DNA of 64,000 nucleotides from Sporobolomyces roseus (GCA_016617785.1 JADILM010000001.1:4526001-4590000); one strand, 5' to 3'. Shown: positions 1-11,044, counted from the first letter of the stretch. Made by a program: numbers and translations. Notes: a model not told the origin generated them from the sequence alone.

Positions 1-19
1 TTAAAAGGGAATAACTCAC

Positions 20-778
20 CTCGGTGTAAGTGTAATCACGATCAGATCCTAACCATTCTTTAGCGTTCGCAGCTTGTTCCGCTTTTGAAACTACACCTTC
101 CTCTTCATCCTCTCCATCCTTTCCGAACGGGTTCTCTCCCTCGACGGGTGCATCCTCTCCATCTTCTTCCATCATCTCATCATCACTTCCAGCGGGTGTA
201 GCCTTCTTCTTCAAAATACTCTTTGGTTTGTCCTCCGCATTCTCGTCCTCATCCTCCTCTTGATCTTCTCCAGCATCTTCTTTCTCTTTCAATTCCTTCT
301 CGAACGCTTCCAAATCAAACGCCTTCTTACTACTCTTCTTCTTCTTCTTTTTCAAATCACTAAACTCGTCCATCCCACTAGCATCTACCGCCGTAACTTC
401 AGCAGAAATTTGATTGTCGACGGCCGGTTCATCATCAATCTCGTTTCCTAATTTATCAATCCTCTTCCTTGATTTAGGGTTCTGTTCCTCCATCTCCTCG
501 GCATCTTCTGCGTCACTATCGATTCGTACCGACTTCTTCTTCTTTGATTTCTTTTTGAGATCGGCAAAATCTGCTTCGGCGGCATCACCAGCGTCTCCAG
601 GAATGGGGACGGAAGTTTGATCGGTTGCGGCAGAGTTTGAGACGGCGTCGTTGGAAGGTGCGGAAGGGGATGCGGCGTCGACATCGAATGCGTCGAGGTC
701 GACCGTCTTTTTTGAGGACTTCTTCTTCTTCTTCATTCCAGAGAAGATGTCGTCGACGGGTGGGTTTTGATCAGCCAT
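20..778 (-). CDS. SUI3: Translation initiation factor eIF2 subunit beta, N-terminal part (runs off the window)
   Basis: This is the N-terminal exon of eIF2-beta, a subunit of the GTPase complex that brings initiator tRNA to the 40S ribosome. It starts at the ATG at 778 (MADQNPPVDDIFSG). The visible 253 residues contain three lysine-rich blocks (KKKKKSSKK, LKKKSKKKK, LKKKKKKSSKK) separated by acidic stretches. These are the K-boxes known in this family to bind eIF5 and eIF2B-epsilon. The exon ends after GSDRDYTYTE, the usual entry to the conserved core domain. A GTGAGT donor follows at 19, so the intron, the core fold and the C-terminal zinc finger lie outside the window. It is divergently placed to the carrier gene at 1388. 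The identification is confident because the polylysine arrangement and the DRDYTY motif are typical. Confidence 0.9.
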
Positions 779-1387
779 GATGATGATGGATGTCTGTTCA
801 GTGACGAGGTACATGGTCAGTATTGAATACACGAGTAGTCGGTGCTAGGTGAGGCGATTGAGGCGACTGGTGAATTCCCTTCTGGATAATTCAGCGGGGG
901 GCTCCTGTGACTCTCCTGTTCTCCATCTGAGCCATCGACTCTAGCTATAGACTTGAGTGTACGCTTGCTTAGACAGTAGTTTGATCCTTTTGATGAGATT
1001 CATATTCGGAGTGTCGTATCCGCCTCCTTCATCACCTTGAACTCGAATCAACAGCTCCAACATATCTTTGACCTTGTGTCCAGCCCCTCTAGGTATTTCC
1101 AGCTCCCCTCGTTGTGTAATTGTTGATATTGATGATTCTCTTTTCGCTGCATTGTAACTTTTGTGAATCTGACTCACGGATGATTCGTTCGAGTTGTGTG
1201 CTTGCTTTGATAGATTGATCTACTTGGTAGTGTTATCGAGTAGTCTTGGATTGAGTATTGAGTGAAGTGAAGCTAATCAGAATCTTTACGAGTCAATCTC
1301 ACTCCAACCTTGCCCACCCTCCCTCCCTACCACTCGCTTCTGTATTCTCTTATCTTATCCTCAAAGTGTGACTCGAGCTCTCTCCTT
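779..1387. promoter_or_regulatory. Divergent intergenic region between eIF2-beta and the mitochondrial carrier
   Basis: This 609-bp gap separates two divergently transcribed genes and must hold both promoters and 5' UTRs. The stretch just before 1388 is pyrimidine-rich (CTCC/CTTC runs), as is common upstream of fungal start codons. I see no convincing coding exon or RNA gene. Confidence 0.4.
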
Positions 1388-2928
1388 ATGGCTTCCTCCT
1401 CTTCTTCTCTCGTTTCCCTCGACCCCTTATCTCCCTCCTCCCCTGCCTCTCAGACTCCCTCCTCCTCTTCATCCTCTCCAGTAGGGAAAGAGTTACTAGC
1501 AGGAACCGTAGCTGGTTGGGCTCAAGTCTTCGTCGGACAACCCTGTAAAATCCTCGTTTTTCCTCTCTCTTTCCCTCTCTTCTTCTAAAGCTGACAAGGT
1601 GTAAATTGAGGGGGTCTAGTCGATATCGTAAAAGTTAGATTACAAGCTGGGAATGTGGCGTATAAAGGAGCGATGGATTGTGCGAGACGATTGGCGAAAC
1701 AGGATGGTTTCAAAGGTTTTTATAAAGGTACGACTTGTCTTCTTCCCGCTGAGCTGAACGCCTACTCGAGCATGAAGCTCATCTGACAAAGACGATGTAC
1801 AGGTACGACGATGCCGTTGGTCGGAATTGGAGCTTGCGTATCGTTACAATTCGCTTGTTTGCAAGCTGGGAAACGATTCTTCGTGTAAGCTCTCCAACCA
1901 GCTTCCTTCCTTGCTTCCCTCCACTCTCGTCTCGTATCTCTGACTCTCTTGCTGATTGTGCAGCGAGAGGAACTCCCAAGAAGGACAAGCGAAACCTGAA
2001 ACTCTGGCCCCATTCCAATTCTATCTAGCGGGAGCTTTCGCAGGAATTGGGAATTCAGTCGCTTCAGGTCCAGTAGAACACATCAGGATCCGTGAGTCGT
2101 CTTCTCCTTCTCTCATATCCCGCGCTCTTCCCCCCGCATGAAACAAAGTGAGTTTCTCCGAGCTGACCTCCCTATTTATCCCTCCTTCTTCGCAAATGTA
2201 TAGGATTGCAAACCCAAACGGATTCACGGTATCTCGGACCAATAGACGCGATCAAAAAGATTTATAGATCAGATGGATTCCGAGGAGTGTATCAAGGTCA
2301 AGGTGCAACTCTCGCTCGGTGAGCACTTCCTCACTCTCTCCCCCTCCCTCCCGCATTCGCTCATCCTCCGTCGTTCATATCTTGTAGTGAAGCGCATGGG
2401 TATGGAGTTTATTTCGCCGTGTATGAATTACTCGTCGCGAACGAAATGAAATCTCGAGGATTCTTTAGACGGGAAGAGTTAAGTCTGGGGAAAAGTGCGA
2501 TCTTTGGAGCAGCGGCAGGTTGGGGAATGTGGTTATTGTAAGTTCTGTCTTCTCCCTCCTGCTTTTCCCCTCCATCTGATCGAAAACGTGAGGGAATATA
2601 GTAATTATCCTCTAGACGTCCTCAAATCTCGATTACAAACCGATTCATTCCCTTCTGAAGGAGCGAGAAAGTATCCTAGAGGGATGAGGGATGCAATTCC
2701 TGCTTTATATAAGGAAGGGGGTGCGGGAGCTTTCTTTAGAGGTTTAGGTCCGACTATGATCAGGTACGTTTCCGCCTATCTCTCCATCCCTTCCCTCGCT
2801 CGCACTCTAGAAGGGGCTGGTACGTGAGATAGGACTGAAGCTGATCTTGAAATTGGGTGAGTAGGTCGCCATTCGTCAATTCAGTCACTTTCGTCGTTTT
2901 CGAATTGGTCATGCGATTACTCAACTAA
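1388..2928 (+). CDS. YMC1: Mitochondrial carrier, YMC1/YMC2-like
   Basis: This is an inner-membrane mitochondrial solute carrier assembled from eight exons: 1388-1544, 1620-1727, 1803-1884, 1964-2091, 2204-2318, 2388-2537, 2602-2763 and 2865-2928. All junctions keep frame. The three carrier signatures are visible as GQPFDIVKVRLQ, GPVEHIRIRLQTQ and NYPLDVLKSRLQTD, each the P-x-[DE]-x-[IV]-[KR] element that ends odd-numbered helices. The G-P-V-E-H-I-R-I-R-L-Q-T-Q stretch is typical of YMC1-type carriers, which are reported to move glycine or related amino-acid substrates. The N-terminus is a Ser/Pro-rich leader of about 35 residues before KELLAGTVAGW. A carnitine/acylcarnitine-type carrier is the main alternative, since the subfamilies are close. 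Carrier identity is nearly certain; the substrate is inferred. Confidence 0.9.
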
Positions 2929-3195
2929 ACCCCGGCCTCGCTCTCCCTCAAACATACCTACGACAATCACTACATTCACCACATACGTATAACGATACCC
3001 TCAATTGAAAGGAATCAAGTTGACAGAATCCCAAAACCTTCTCAGCGAAACGATCTCCCTTCGCTCTTTCCCTCTTCTCCCTCTTTCGCAGCCCGCAGCA
3101 CTCATCTCTTGGTCTTCTTTGTTCCGCTCCTCCGCTTCTCTTCCTCCTCCCCTTCACTTCAAAATCACTCAACCATTCAACTTCAAGACTTCAAC

Positions 3196-4236
3196 AGTAA
3201 GCTTTCTTACTTCCTCCTCTACTCTCACTCCAATCACTGACTCTTTCTCTCACGAGTCTAGTGCTACTCTCTTACCTCTTCGTTCTCCCTTCCCTCGCTC
3301 TCGCACTTCCTCTCCAACAACAACAATCGAACCTCCTCAACAAGAGACAAGATTCAACTTCAGTCGCTTCTGATGCTGCTCAACCTCAAGCTACTGGAAC
3401 TCCTGTTACTATACAAATAGATCCTTCAACTAATTCAGGTGAACCTCTTATTCTTTGGATCTCAGTCTCTCTTGATTGAAGCGAGACTGATTCCATTTCG
3501 ATGAGACACAGATTCGTCAACTCCTTCTGAAGGTGATGATACCTCGTCTACTCCTTCGACTGATGCTCAAGATGGATCAGGTCAGTCTTGATGATGCTTC
3601 AATATCTCACTCTCTCTAGAGATCTCAAATTGAACTTGACGATTCTTGACAGACTCCTCTACTCCTTCAAACGATGACTCCTCTACTCCCTCGGACGACT
3701 CCACCACTCCCGATGACTCGACCTCTCAACCCGTCAACTCCGACGACTCCTCTCAAACTCCCGATGATTCCTCTTACCAACCCACTCAAACTTACGACGA
3801 ACAAGATCAACCTCAATCCGGTTACGAATCAGTTCCTTACGAAGACGATGGTTCAGATCAATACGTTGATCCTTCGCAACAAGGAGGAGGAGAGTACTAT
3901 CCTTCAATTGATCAAGGTTATTATCCTCCTCAAGGAGGTTACGATCAAGGTTACGTTCCTTCACAATACGATCCTCAAGGTTACTCAGGAGGAGGAGGAG
4001 GATACGATCCTCAATCTTACGCAGGAGGTGCTCAAGACCCTCAAAGTGGTGGATACTACTCTCCTCAAGACGCTCAAGGAGGTTACAGCAACTCTCCCTC
4101 TTCCTCTGATTCTCAACCTCAAGATTCAACTCCCGATTCGACTGCTACTGGAGCAGGAGATAGTACTGGAAATCAAGATGCAGCAAACACTCTAGCTAGC
4201 TTGATTGCTGATAGCTTGGGAGGAGTTACAAAGTGA
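3196..4236 (+). CDS. Small secreted protein with signal peptide, Kex2 site and low-complexity body
   Basis: This is a predicted secreted or cell-wall protein of no recognised family. The start codon appears to be split by an intron: A at 3196, intron 3197-3261 (GTAAGC donor, CACTGAC branch, TCTAG acceptor), then TG at 3262. No ATG exists elsewhere upstream in frame. Exons follow at 3262-3438, 3512-3580 and 3653-4236. The N-terminus (MLLSYLFVLPSLALALP) is a clear signal peptide, and LLNKR|QDST shortly after looks like a Kex2 processing site. The body is D/S/T/P-rich with repeated SSTPSDDS-like units. It then becomes rich in Gln, Gly and Tyr (GGYDQGY, DPQGYSGGGGGYDPQ). The last 25 residues are a more ordinary helix (NTLASLIADSLGGVTK). 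A wall-associated or effector-like protein is possible; function is unknown. Confidence 0.7.
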
Positions 4237-4822
4237 GGGGGAAAGCTTGTTTTAGATTTTTGGAGTGTGAGGAAAGAGTAGGAAAGTTAGCTTGGAGGAT
4301 CGCAAAGAAAGAAAGTGGATCCTTGTTCTCACCTGAATTCGAGAGTGGAAGAGAGCTAGGAGAGATTGGGAAGAGAAGAAGGGAGAGCATTTGCGCCTCT
4401 GATACGAAAGCTCGAAGCTCTGTCGAATGAGCTCAAGCCTTCATGATCGATGATTCAGTGAATAGAAGGAAGCACAGACATCGCTCTCTTCCTATCGTGA
4501 AGCTATCCGCTCTCTCTCTCTCGACGATAAGTCATTCTCCCGACTTGAGCTAGGGAGTCCACTTTGCGAAAACCTGCCTTGAGGCAATCTGAACAGCTCG
4601 TTTGTTATCCCTTCCGGTCTCGATGATCGAGGACGCGATGTCGGTCTAGCTCTCCCGTAAGCTCTCCACGCTGATCAAAAGGCAGGAAGAAAAAGTCGCT
4701 CTGTTTCGTTTCAGTTCGCTGAACAAACTACAAGCTTTTGTTGCTGGTTTGGCACTCTCCTCTCTCATTCCGCTTCTACTCAAGAATGATTCCTGCTCAA
4801 GAACGTGTCTCGTAGGCGGCGT
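4237..4822. other. Convergent intergenic region, no gene seen
   Basis: This 586-bp stretch lies between the 3' ends of the secreted-protein gene and RRM-family copy A. It must contain both terminators. Short open frames here are not supported by splice signals or recognisable protein features. Confidence 0.4.
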
Positions 4823-6444
4823 TCATCCAAACACAAATTCATCGTCGACTTTCATCTCTTCCTGATTCGAATCCTTTCCTCGAGTTCCCTCTCCGTCTTC
4901 TCGATTGGGCGCAGGATTCGTCGCATAGTTCTGTGGTTGAGAGATCTGTGGTGGGAGAGGAGAGCGGCAAGGCGAAAGGATGGCGTGCATAGCAAGATCC
5001 TCGTCGATCGACATTGCGGGAGAGGATAGAAGTCGACCAAGGATCGAGGGAGTACCTGAACGGAGGATCGGCGCTTCGCTTGAGCCAAAGTTGCAGGTGA
5101 CGAAAGAGTGATCGTCGGCTTCGACTGAGAGAGGTCGAGGTCGAGGTAAGAAGTTGAGCTCAAGTTTGCTGAGATTCGATTCGGTGAGAAGCGGAGGGTC
5201 TCCTTCTTCTGATGAGGGAGTTTCGAGTTTGGTTGGAGCTTTTGACTGAGGTGGAGGACGGATGCTGAGATTGGAACGAGAACAGGTTTGAATGGGTTCG
5301 AAAGGAATGTCTGGATTGACTTGACGCCTATCAGGAGTCGGAGGTTTCTCGAGCTCTTTGCCTTCATGGAGAATCTTGCAGGTGAGCTTCCTACGTTTGC
5401 GTTTGTTTCTGTTCAAGTCGCTGACGAGTTGAGGTGCTTGAGCGATTCCAACGTCGAAGAGGGCGTAAGAAGATTCAGGAAGATGATGAACCTTGAGGCC
5501 CGTGTGGTACGGAGTGAAGCGAAGGAGCCGAGCTTCGACTTGCGCTCGAGTACTCCTTTGAGGCAGACCTTCGAGTAGAAGACGAACGCGACTCCCTGAA
5601 GGAGGCGGTACCTTTCTAACGACGATCTTCTCCGGTTCGTTCTGTCTTGCGAGTCGTCGGAGCCGTTTGTTTTCCTTCTTTCGTTTCCATTTAAGCTCGT
5701 CAGCTATATCGATCGGTAGAGGGGGCATTCGCGCGCATTCGGCGAGAATACGGTAGTAGGCGGGAATGGGCGAAACTGATCGCGAATCGAGTGTTGCTCG
5801 AGTTGACCAGCCGGGGGACGAGAGTGATTTGTCAGCGCGCGAAAGGTTCGGAGTCGAGGGCTGAGGGGGATCTGTCTGATTGTTGGTCGGTGAAGGGAAT
5901 GAAGGTGAGGAGACTTTCGAAGGGAGAAGATGTTCTTCGATCCAAGCAGCGGCTTGTTGAGAGTCGAGGGAGAGAAGGTGACGAGCGTCGATAGCTGTTA
6001 GGAAAGGGCTCAGTCTATCACGCTCGCAACCGAGGAACGAAAGGCTAGCTATACCTTCGTCTCTCTTCGACTTTTCCCAATCGAGAAGAATGTCGAATGC
6101 CTCGTTTCCCGTTTCTGAAGCGACCATAGCAATCTCTTCCCATCCATAGTGAGCTCGCGATAGAAGCAGTAACTCGAGGATGAGTTTATCGATTTGAGAA
6201 AAGGGCGAGTGAGCGAGAATTGTAGCCAGTGCCGAGTAGCCATTCTGCGAGTCTGTTATTGAGCTTACTAGGTGAGAAGTAGCTCATTCAGTCTATAGAA
6301 AGGTAGAGCAGGCTCACGCTTGTTGTTGATAACTTGCTCTAGGCAGTCATCTTCTTTCATCTTCGCCAACGTGTGGAGTACTGACGAGACGTCCTGCTCT
6401 TTTGTGGCTAGTACGAGTTGATCTGGAAGTTCTTTTGCTGTCAT
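4823..6444 (-). CDS. Ankyrin-like + RRM family protein, copy A
   Basis: This is the most divergent member of the 12-copy family, about 500 residues in three exons. Exon 1 (6318-6444, 127 nt) starts MTAKELPDQLVLATKEQDV and ends in INNK with the family donor. Exon 2 begins with HSQNGYSALATIL and holds the ankyrin-like helices (LILELLLLS). Exon 3 opens with the family signature in degraded form (DARHLLSLDSQQAAAWIEEHL). A disordered linker and one weak RRM follow, with an RNP2-like VRLLLEGLP and an RNP1-like SSYALFDV. A basic patch (RNKRKRRKLTCKI) closes the RRM, and the C-terminus is Ser/Pro-rich and acidic, ending DDEFVFG. There is no second RRM. The usual SWKG motif is altered to SQNG. It lies head to tail with copy B, 307 bp away. 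RNA binding is inferred from the domain. Confidence 0.75.
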
Positions 6445-6751
6445 TGAGCGTAGCTTTCCTGTCGCAAAGGAGTCGAAAGATGGAAAGTTAGAAGAAGAGG
6501 AAAGAAAGCAGTTTCCGCGTTTCGTCGATTCCTTTGTCTCGTTCCCTTCGATCTTGAAAGCCCAGTCGAGCGCTCTCTCCAGGCAGCAGTGAAGGGGAAT
6601 GTGGAGTAAAGGCATATTACAAGATAAAAAGCAAAGTTACTAAAAGTCGATTCGCAATCCTTACTTCGTTCCGTCAATTCATCGATCAATAGCATCTCGG
6701 CATGAACTCGTAAAGCACAACATCCATCTTCATTCGTCCTGTTCCTACCCC
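6445..6751. other. Intergenic spacer between family copies A and B
   Basis: This 307-bp gap holds the 3' end of copy B and the promoter of copy A. I see no additional gene. Confidence 0.35.
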
Positions 6752-8229
6752 TCAACGTCGACTTCGCTTCCTTTCTTTCTCCTCCACTTCATCCCAGTCT
6801 TCCTTCGTATCTCTCGACTCCGATTTCCTACTTCGCTTGACCGGACTCTTGCCAGGAGATACACGATTCGAATCTTGCACTTTCAAGTGATGAGTTTGTT
6901 GGCTGATCGGATTGGGTTTGGAAAGTTCTGAGTTGTGGGAAGCAGCGAAAGGAGTGGGTAACGTTCGAGTATGGTGACCTTGAGGAATTGGCGCGAAACG
7001 AGGTTCCGCATGAGGAGCTCGCAGCGAGAGTGGTGTGAATCGTTTGCAGCTGATCTTCGACCCTTGTACAGTTTTCCCGTGAAGCGCTCCGAGAGCGAGC
7101 TGGACCTGATCTGAAGGTACATCAACGAAAGCATAAGTTGGCAAGTAGGACGTGTGACAGAGGATCACTTGACAGTCGACCTTGATGTCTGTGAAGAGCG
7201 TCTTGAGATCGGCAGCTGCGAAATAGGTAGGGAGGAATGAAAAGTTCAAGCGAGTCATCGTAGTCGAAGAAGATGTTGATGAGTTTGAAGATGTTGAGGC
7301 GATAGAGGTCGATGTCTCGCGAGATACAGGAGGTGTGGGAAGGTAGGACGAAGGTTGGGTGAGGTGACGAGGTGGTGAGTACTGAAAGAGGGGGAAAGTG
7401 ACAGGAATGATTGTTCGAAAACGCTCGCTAAATCGAGATCTCGGGTCGACACTCGGTGAAGAGGGAACGCCTGTAGGTTTGAGGTACGTAGGATCTAGGC
7501 GAGAGAAGCGATAGTTGGGTGAGGGAGATCTGGTTCGAGGAGTTGGAGCATTTGATCGAGAAGGAAGTTCGGGAGAAATCGATGGAGGTTTCGAAGCGGA
7601 TTCTGGTTGATTCGTTACTGTATCGGTGAGAGTTGTAGAGAGGAGTGAGCAGGACGGGGGGCGCGAAGGAGGATCGCCACACCCAGTGAGAGATGAAGCG
7701 TTCGGAGGAGGTTCGAGATTCGTGTCAATCCATTCTCCAGCTTCTTCAAGTGAGACCGAGAGGAGGTGGCGAGCATCTCGAGCTGTCGGATTCGCTTGTC
7801 AAGTCAAGCGGGTGGCTTCTGAGTAAGAGAAGAGGAAGAAGGACACACCTGCTTGTTTACCAGAGCTCTCCCAGTTCATCAAGACTTGTAACGCTTCCCT
7901 GTTTTCATTTATCGAACTCTCTGCTTCTGTTTGGATCTTTGTGCCTCGTAAGAGGAGTAACTCGAGGATTACTCTGCGAAGTTGAGTAAGAGGAGATTTG
8001 ACGATAGATTCGAGAGCCGAGCAACCCTTCCAAGAGTCTACAGGTGGACGTCTCTAGTCAGCTAGCTTCTAGAGAGTCTTTTGAAGCAAGCGGTGGACTC
8101 ACGCTTGTTGTTGATAGCTTCCCTCAAACAGTTCATTTCCTTCATCTCGTTGAGCCAATACAACACGTACAAGATCTCTTGTTCCTCCGTTGCTACAACG
8201 AGTCGATCTGTGAGCTCTTGATGTTTCAT
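6752..8229 (-). CDS. Ankyrin-like + RRM family protein, copy B (single RRM)
   Basis: This is a three-exon member of about 470 residues. Exon 1 (8103-8229, 127 nt) starts MKHQELTDRLVVATEEQ and is almost the same as exon 1 of copies D and J (LYWLNEMKEMNCLREAINNK). Exon 2 carries the SWKG ankyrin-like block. Exon 3 is one open frame from the signature helix (DARHLLSVSLEEAGEWID) through a long Ser/Thr/Pro linker. Because the linker lacks Met it can look broken, but I checked the frame codon by codon. One RRM follows, with RNP2-like LNFSFLP and RNP1-like PTYAFVDVP. The protein then ends in a basic tail (VKRSRKSESRD, KERKRSRR). The second RRM of other copies is missing. About 470 bp of its upstream DNA is shared in inverted orientation with copy D. 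Confidence 0.78.
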
Positions 8230-8695
8230 TCCAGATGCTGAGCTGAACCCAAGCGAAGTTTGAAAGGCCAGAAGTGAAAAGTTGGAAAGAGAGAAACAGT
8301 TTGACTCCTTACGTCTCACTTCTGCACCTCTTGCAACGCTTGTGAGCGCTCGATAGACTCTCGAGTCTACTCTATACCCCATTGAGAGACTCTCTCCCGT
8401 GAGTCTGCCCTCTTTTGTTTTCTCTTCTCCTCGTCATCGCTCACTCTTTTCCGCTGCAGACAATGCGAGGGCTAGGCGGGCCTCACGAGTAGCTTCGAAA
8501 CTCTTCAGGCTCATGCTAGGAACCGGCAAGTCCAGCCGGGATCCTCGACTCGACTTTCGAATCTGTTTCCTTGCTCTCATGATCGCTTCCGCTTCGCTTC
8601 TTCCGACTTGAATTGATCTCGCTTTGCACGTACGCCTTCTACAATACTCATCATCTTTGTCAACACGATCAATTCCTGTAACCCCCGAAACATCG
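8230..8695. repeat. Upstream segment of copy B, inverted duplicate of 34985-35467
   Basis: Reading this segment in reverse complement gives nearly the same sequence as the DNA directly upstream of copy D. Shared blocks include GGATCCCGGCTGGACTT, TCATGAGAGCAAGGAAACAG and GATGACGAGGAGGAGAG, in the same order. Similarity fades beyond about 8695, past a shared TGTCAACACGATCA block. The promoter and 5' UTR therefore travelled with the gene during duplication. Confidence 0.75.
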
Positions 8696-9050
8696 GAAAA
8701 CGCGGTTCATTAGATTGTAAGCTGCAATTTCGCTCATCATCTGGCGAACGACACTGACAACTTCTATCTATGCTAGACGGTGATGATGGCTGACGGTAGG
8801 CGTGAGATGGCGGAGGGCCATACAGCTGTGGGGCTCATGAACATGATCGAAGCTCTTCGTCCTTGCCGACCCGTCACTCGTAGGACTCTTCAACAGTGAT
8901 GCATCTTAGACAGTGTTAAATTAGACAGTGTTCAATCTTAGACAGTGAGACGCAGCACATGGAGAGATTCGGGAGAGACCAGATCTGACAGTAGAGAAAC
9001 CAAGGAAAGACAAGACTATTCATGTACACGACAAAGGTGACGAAAACTTC
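8696..9050. other. Intergenic sequence downstream of copy C
   Basis: This stretch lies between the B/D duplicated upstream segment and the stop codon of copy C. It contains short direct repeats of TTAGACAGTGTT around 8900-8950. I see no gene. Confidence 0.35.
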
Positions 9051-10291
9051 TTATCTACCTGATACCCTCCTCCTTCGTCTTGAACGAGCTCCGTCTCTAC
9101 TTGAACCCGTCTCTTTCCTATCGTACGCTACTCCACATCTCAGTGTCTGACCCTCGAGTATCATTCCGTTCACTTCGTCCAAACACCAATTGAGGTCTGT
9201 CGCTGGCACGTCGATGAATGCGAACGTTTTCCCTCTTTTGCAATCGTAGTGGATGATGGTTGCCTCAAGACTTATCCCGAGGAACAGAACTTGCAAGTCG
9301 ATGTCGGTGAAGTGATGTGGGAATCTTGCGAGATTGAGTCGAATGAATCGGATGGGTCGCTTTGGTTCAGGATGAGGGAGGGAGATCGGAGAGGTCGTCG
9401 GTGAAATTCCGAGTAGGGAAGGATTGGGGCGTTTGAGTGAAGTCGCAGGTGAGTTGCTGCCTAACGAGATCCGAATTTTCGATGTGTGAAGTGAGTTCGG
9501 GTCCAAATCAGCACTGTTGGGGCTTGACTTGATCGTCGGATTGAGTAGTGACGAGGAAGAGATCGATTCGGTTTCCGGCTCCGACCAGGCAAGCACACTG
9601 ATCACGTATCTGTCCCAGTCGCTGAGGGAGCCTTTGAATGCTGAAGGAGCGGAGCTGTCATGCGAAGGGTCGTCCGGGGAGGAATGCAGAGGCGAGGGTT
9701 TTTGTAGCGGAAGTGTGGGTAGTGGGCCTTCGGCGGTAAGGAATTCGACGTGAGGAGGGCGAGGGAGATTCTCATCAACCCACTCGGCAACCTCGTCCCA
9801 CGGTAAAGATAGGACATGTCGTGCCTCCGAGTCTATCAAACAGTAAGTCTGTGAAGCTTGAAGTTGCGCCTGGATGAGAAAAACACTTACCGTATTCAGG
9901 TGCAATCCTTCGCCAATTTACAGAAGTTTGATGATCACACTCATTGAAACACCAATTCCGCCGACTCGTGTCGGTCCCTTCCGGCAGGACCGATGCTGCT
10001 CCTTTCTCTAGTAGGATGCGGATGATGATTCCGCGAAGCACAGAGACCGGCTGAGGGTGAAAAGCGATGACAATGAGAGCGGAGCGCTGCTTCCAGGAAT
10101 CTGTCGAGCTATTCAACAGTCAGTTTAGTCCTTACGTGCTCTGTATAAGGTAGATCAGACTTACGCTTGCCGTCAATCGCTAGTTCAAGTATTCCTTCCT
10201 CCTTCATCAATTGCAACCACCAGAGCACAAAGAGGACATCCTGCTCCTCACAAGCTTGCACTAAACGATCAATGAGCTCTTGAGGTTCCAT
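9051..10291 (-). CDS. Ankyrin-like + RRM family protein, copy C (single RRM)
   Basis: This is a divergent, short member of about 390 residues and the last copy of the left cluster. Exon 1 (10165-10291, 127 nt) reads MEPQELIDRLVQACEEQDV and ends in IDGK, as in copies I and L. Exon 2 starts HSWKQRSAL and is ankyrin-like (IIIRILLEKGA). It continues with an unusual Cys/Trp-containing stretch before the intron at about 9891. The best in-frame acceptor puts the start of exon 3 near TYCLIDSEARHVLSLPWDEVAEWVDENLP, which carries the family signature. One RRM follows, with RNP2-like IRLNLARFP and RNP1-like KTFAFIDVP. The protein ends in a basic tail (RDGARSRRRRRVSGR). There is no second RRM. The exon 2/3 junction is the least certain part. 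Confidence 0.72.
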
Positions 10292-10523
10292 AGGAGTAGA
10301 GCTAATGGTCTGGAGTGAGATGGCGAGAAGGAGGAGAAGAAAGGAGTATTAGACAAGAACAAAGGGAACCAAGGCCTCGGATGCGAGTCTACCGAGAGCG
10401 AAACGGAAGAGCCATCTGTGTTTAGCTGCTCGAAGTGTAGTGCCATAGAAGCGAGAGAGCAGAAAAGTCGGGGTTGAAATGTGAATTGGGAAAAAGTCGA
10501 GAATCGCCGACGACGACGGCAGC
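10292..10523. other. Spacer between copy C and the tRNA
   Basis: This short region upstream of copy C holds its promoter. No gene is seen. Confidence 0.3.
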
Positions 10524-10530
10524 AAAAAAA
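10524..10530 (-). terminator. RNA polymerase III T-run terminator of the tRNA
   Basis: Seven consecutive A on the plus strand give a run of seven T on the minus strand, starting a few bases after the tRNA discriminator base. This is the standard Pol III termination signal. Confidence 0.75.
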
Positions 10531-10534
10531 CGAC

Positions 10535-10618
10535 TGCTCAGTGGCGGGATCGAACCGCCGACATCAGACTGAACCAGTGGTATTAGGTCTGCATCATAAC
10601 CAGCTAGATCAACCGAGC
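10535..10618 (-). tRNA. tRNA with a 10-nt intron, anticodon AAT (isoleucine)
   Basis: The minus strand folds into a complete tRNA. The acceptor stem is GCTCGGT/ACTGAGC, seven pairs with one G-T. There is a D arm around AGCTGGTT. The anticodon stem is CAGAC/GTCTG and the T arm is GGCGG-TTCGATC-CCGCC, with discriminator A. The anticodon loop is 17 nt instead of 7, which fits a 10-nt intron after position 37. The bases after T33 are then AAT, giving tRNA-Ile. The tRNA call is strong. The isoleucine assignment depends on the intron being at the canonical place. It sits directly beside the promoter of family copy C. Confidence 0.85.
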
Positions 10619-10836
10619 GGATATAGACACACACGCATAATGACTACAATGGCAGCTGCCGACACGCACATTGAAGACGAGCTCACGTCGCGCCGATCTG
10701 ACAAAAGCCAAAGGAGAAGCGGAACAAATCGAGACGAGATTTGAGCACCGAAACGATCTGTCCTGAAGGCACTCCCTCCCTTGGTCTTCCTTCCAGCTTG
10801 CACAACCTTTCCGAACTTGTGACAGGTCTTGACCTC

Positions 10837-10884
10837 GCGTAGAGCAGCGCGTAGAGCAGCGCGTAGAGCAGCGCGTAGAGCAGC
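10837..10884. repeat. Four exact tandem copies of a 12-bp unit
   Basis: The unit GCGTAGAGCAGC is repeated four times without mismatch, followed by a partial GCGT. On the minus strand it would read as repeated Ala-Leu-Arg-Ala in one frame, but no gene around it is supported. It is a young minisatellite between the tRNA and formate dehydrogenase. Confidence 0.9.
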
Positions 10885-11044
10885 GCGTGCGGAATCGATC
10901 GTCGAAAACTCAAATACCGAGCGCTTTCGTGGGCAAGAACGAAACAGAAAGGTATCGGTCAAAGCGTTCTTGATTTCCATTGTTTCATTGAGAGTCGCCG
11001 ACTACTAAAGCGAGTCTCTGTCAAGCGTATGCACAAGGGGGGAA
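10885..11044. other. Region downstream of formate dehydrogenase
   Basis: Short intergenic sequence between the 12-bp minisatellite and the FDH stop codon. No gene is seen. Confidence 0.3.

Noticed and set aside
7255..7682. Apparent breaks in exon 3 of copy B, suggesting a pseudogene
   Set aside because: Codon-by-codon reading shows one continuous open frame; the linker simply lacks Met codons.
10609..10980. A 123-residue minus-strand open frame with ALRA repeats
   Set aside because: The repeats come from the 12-bp minisatellite, the frame overlaps the tRNA, and no other coding evidence exists.
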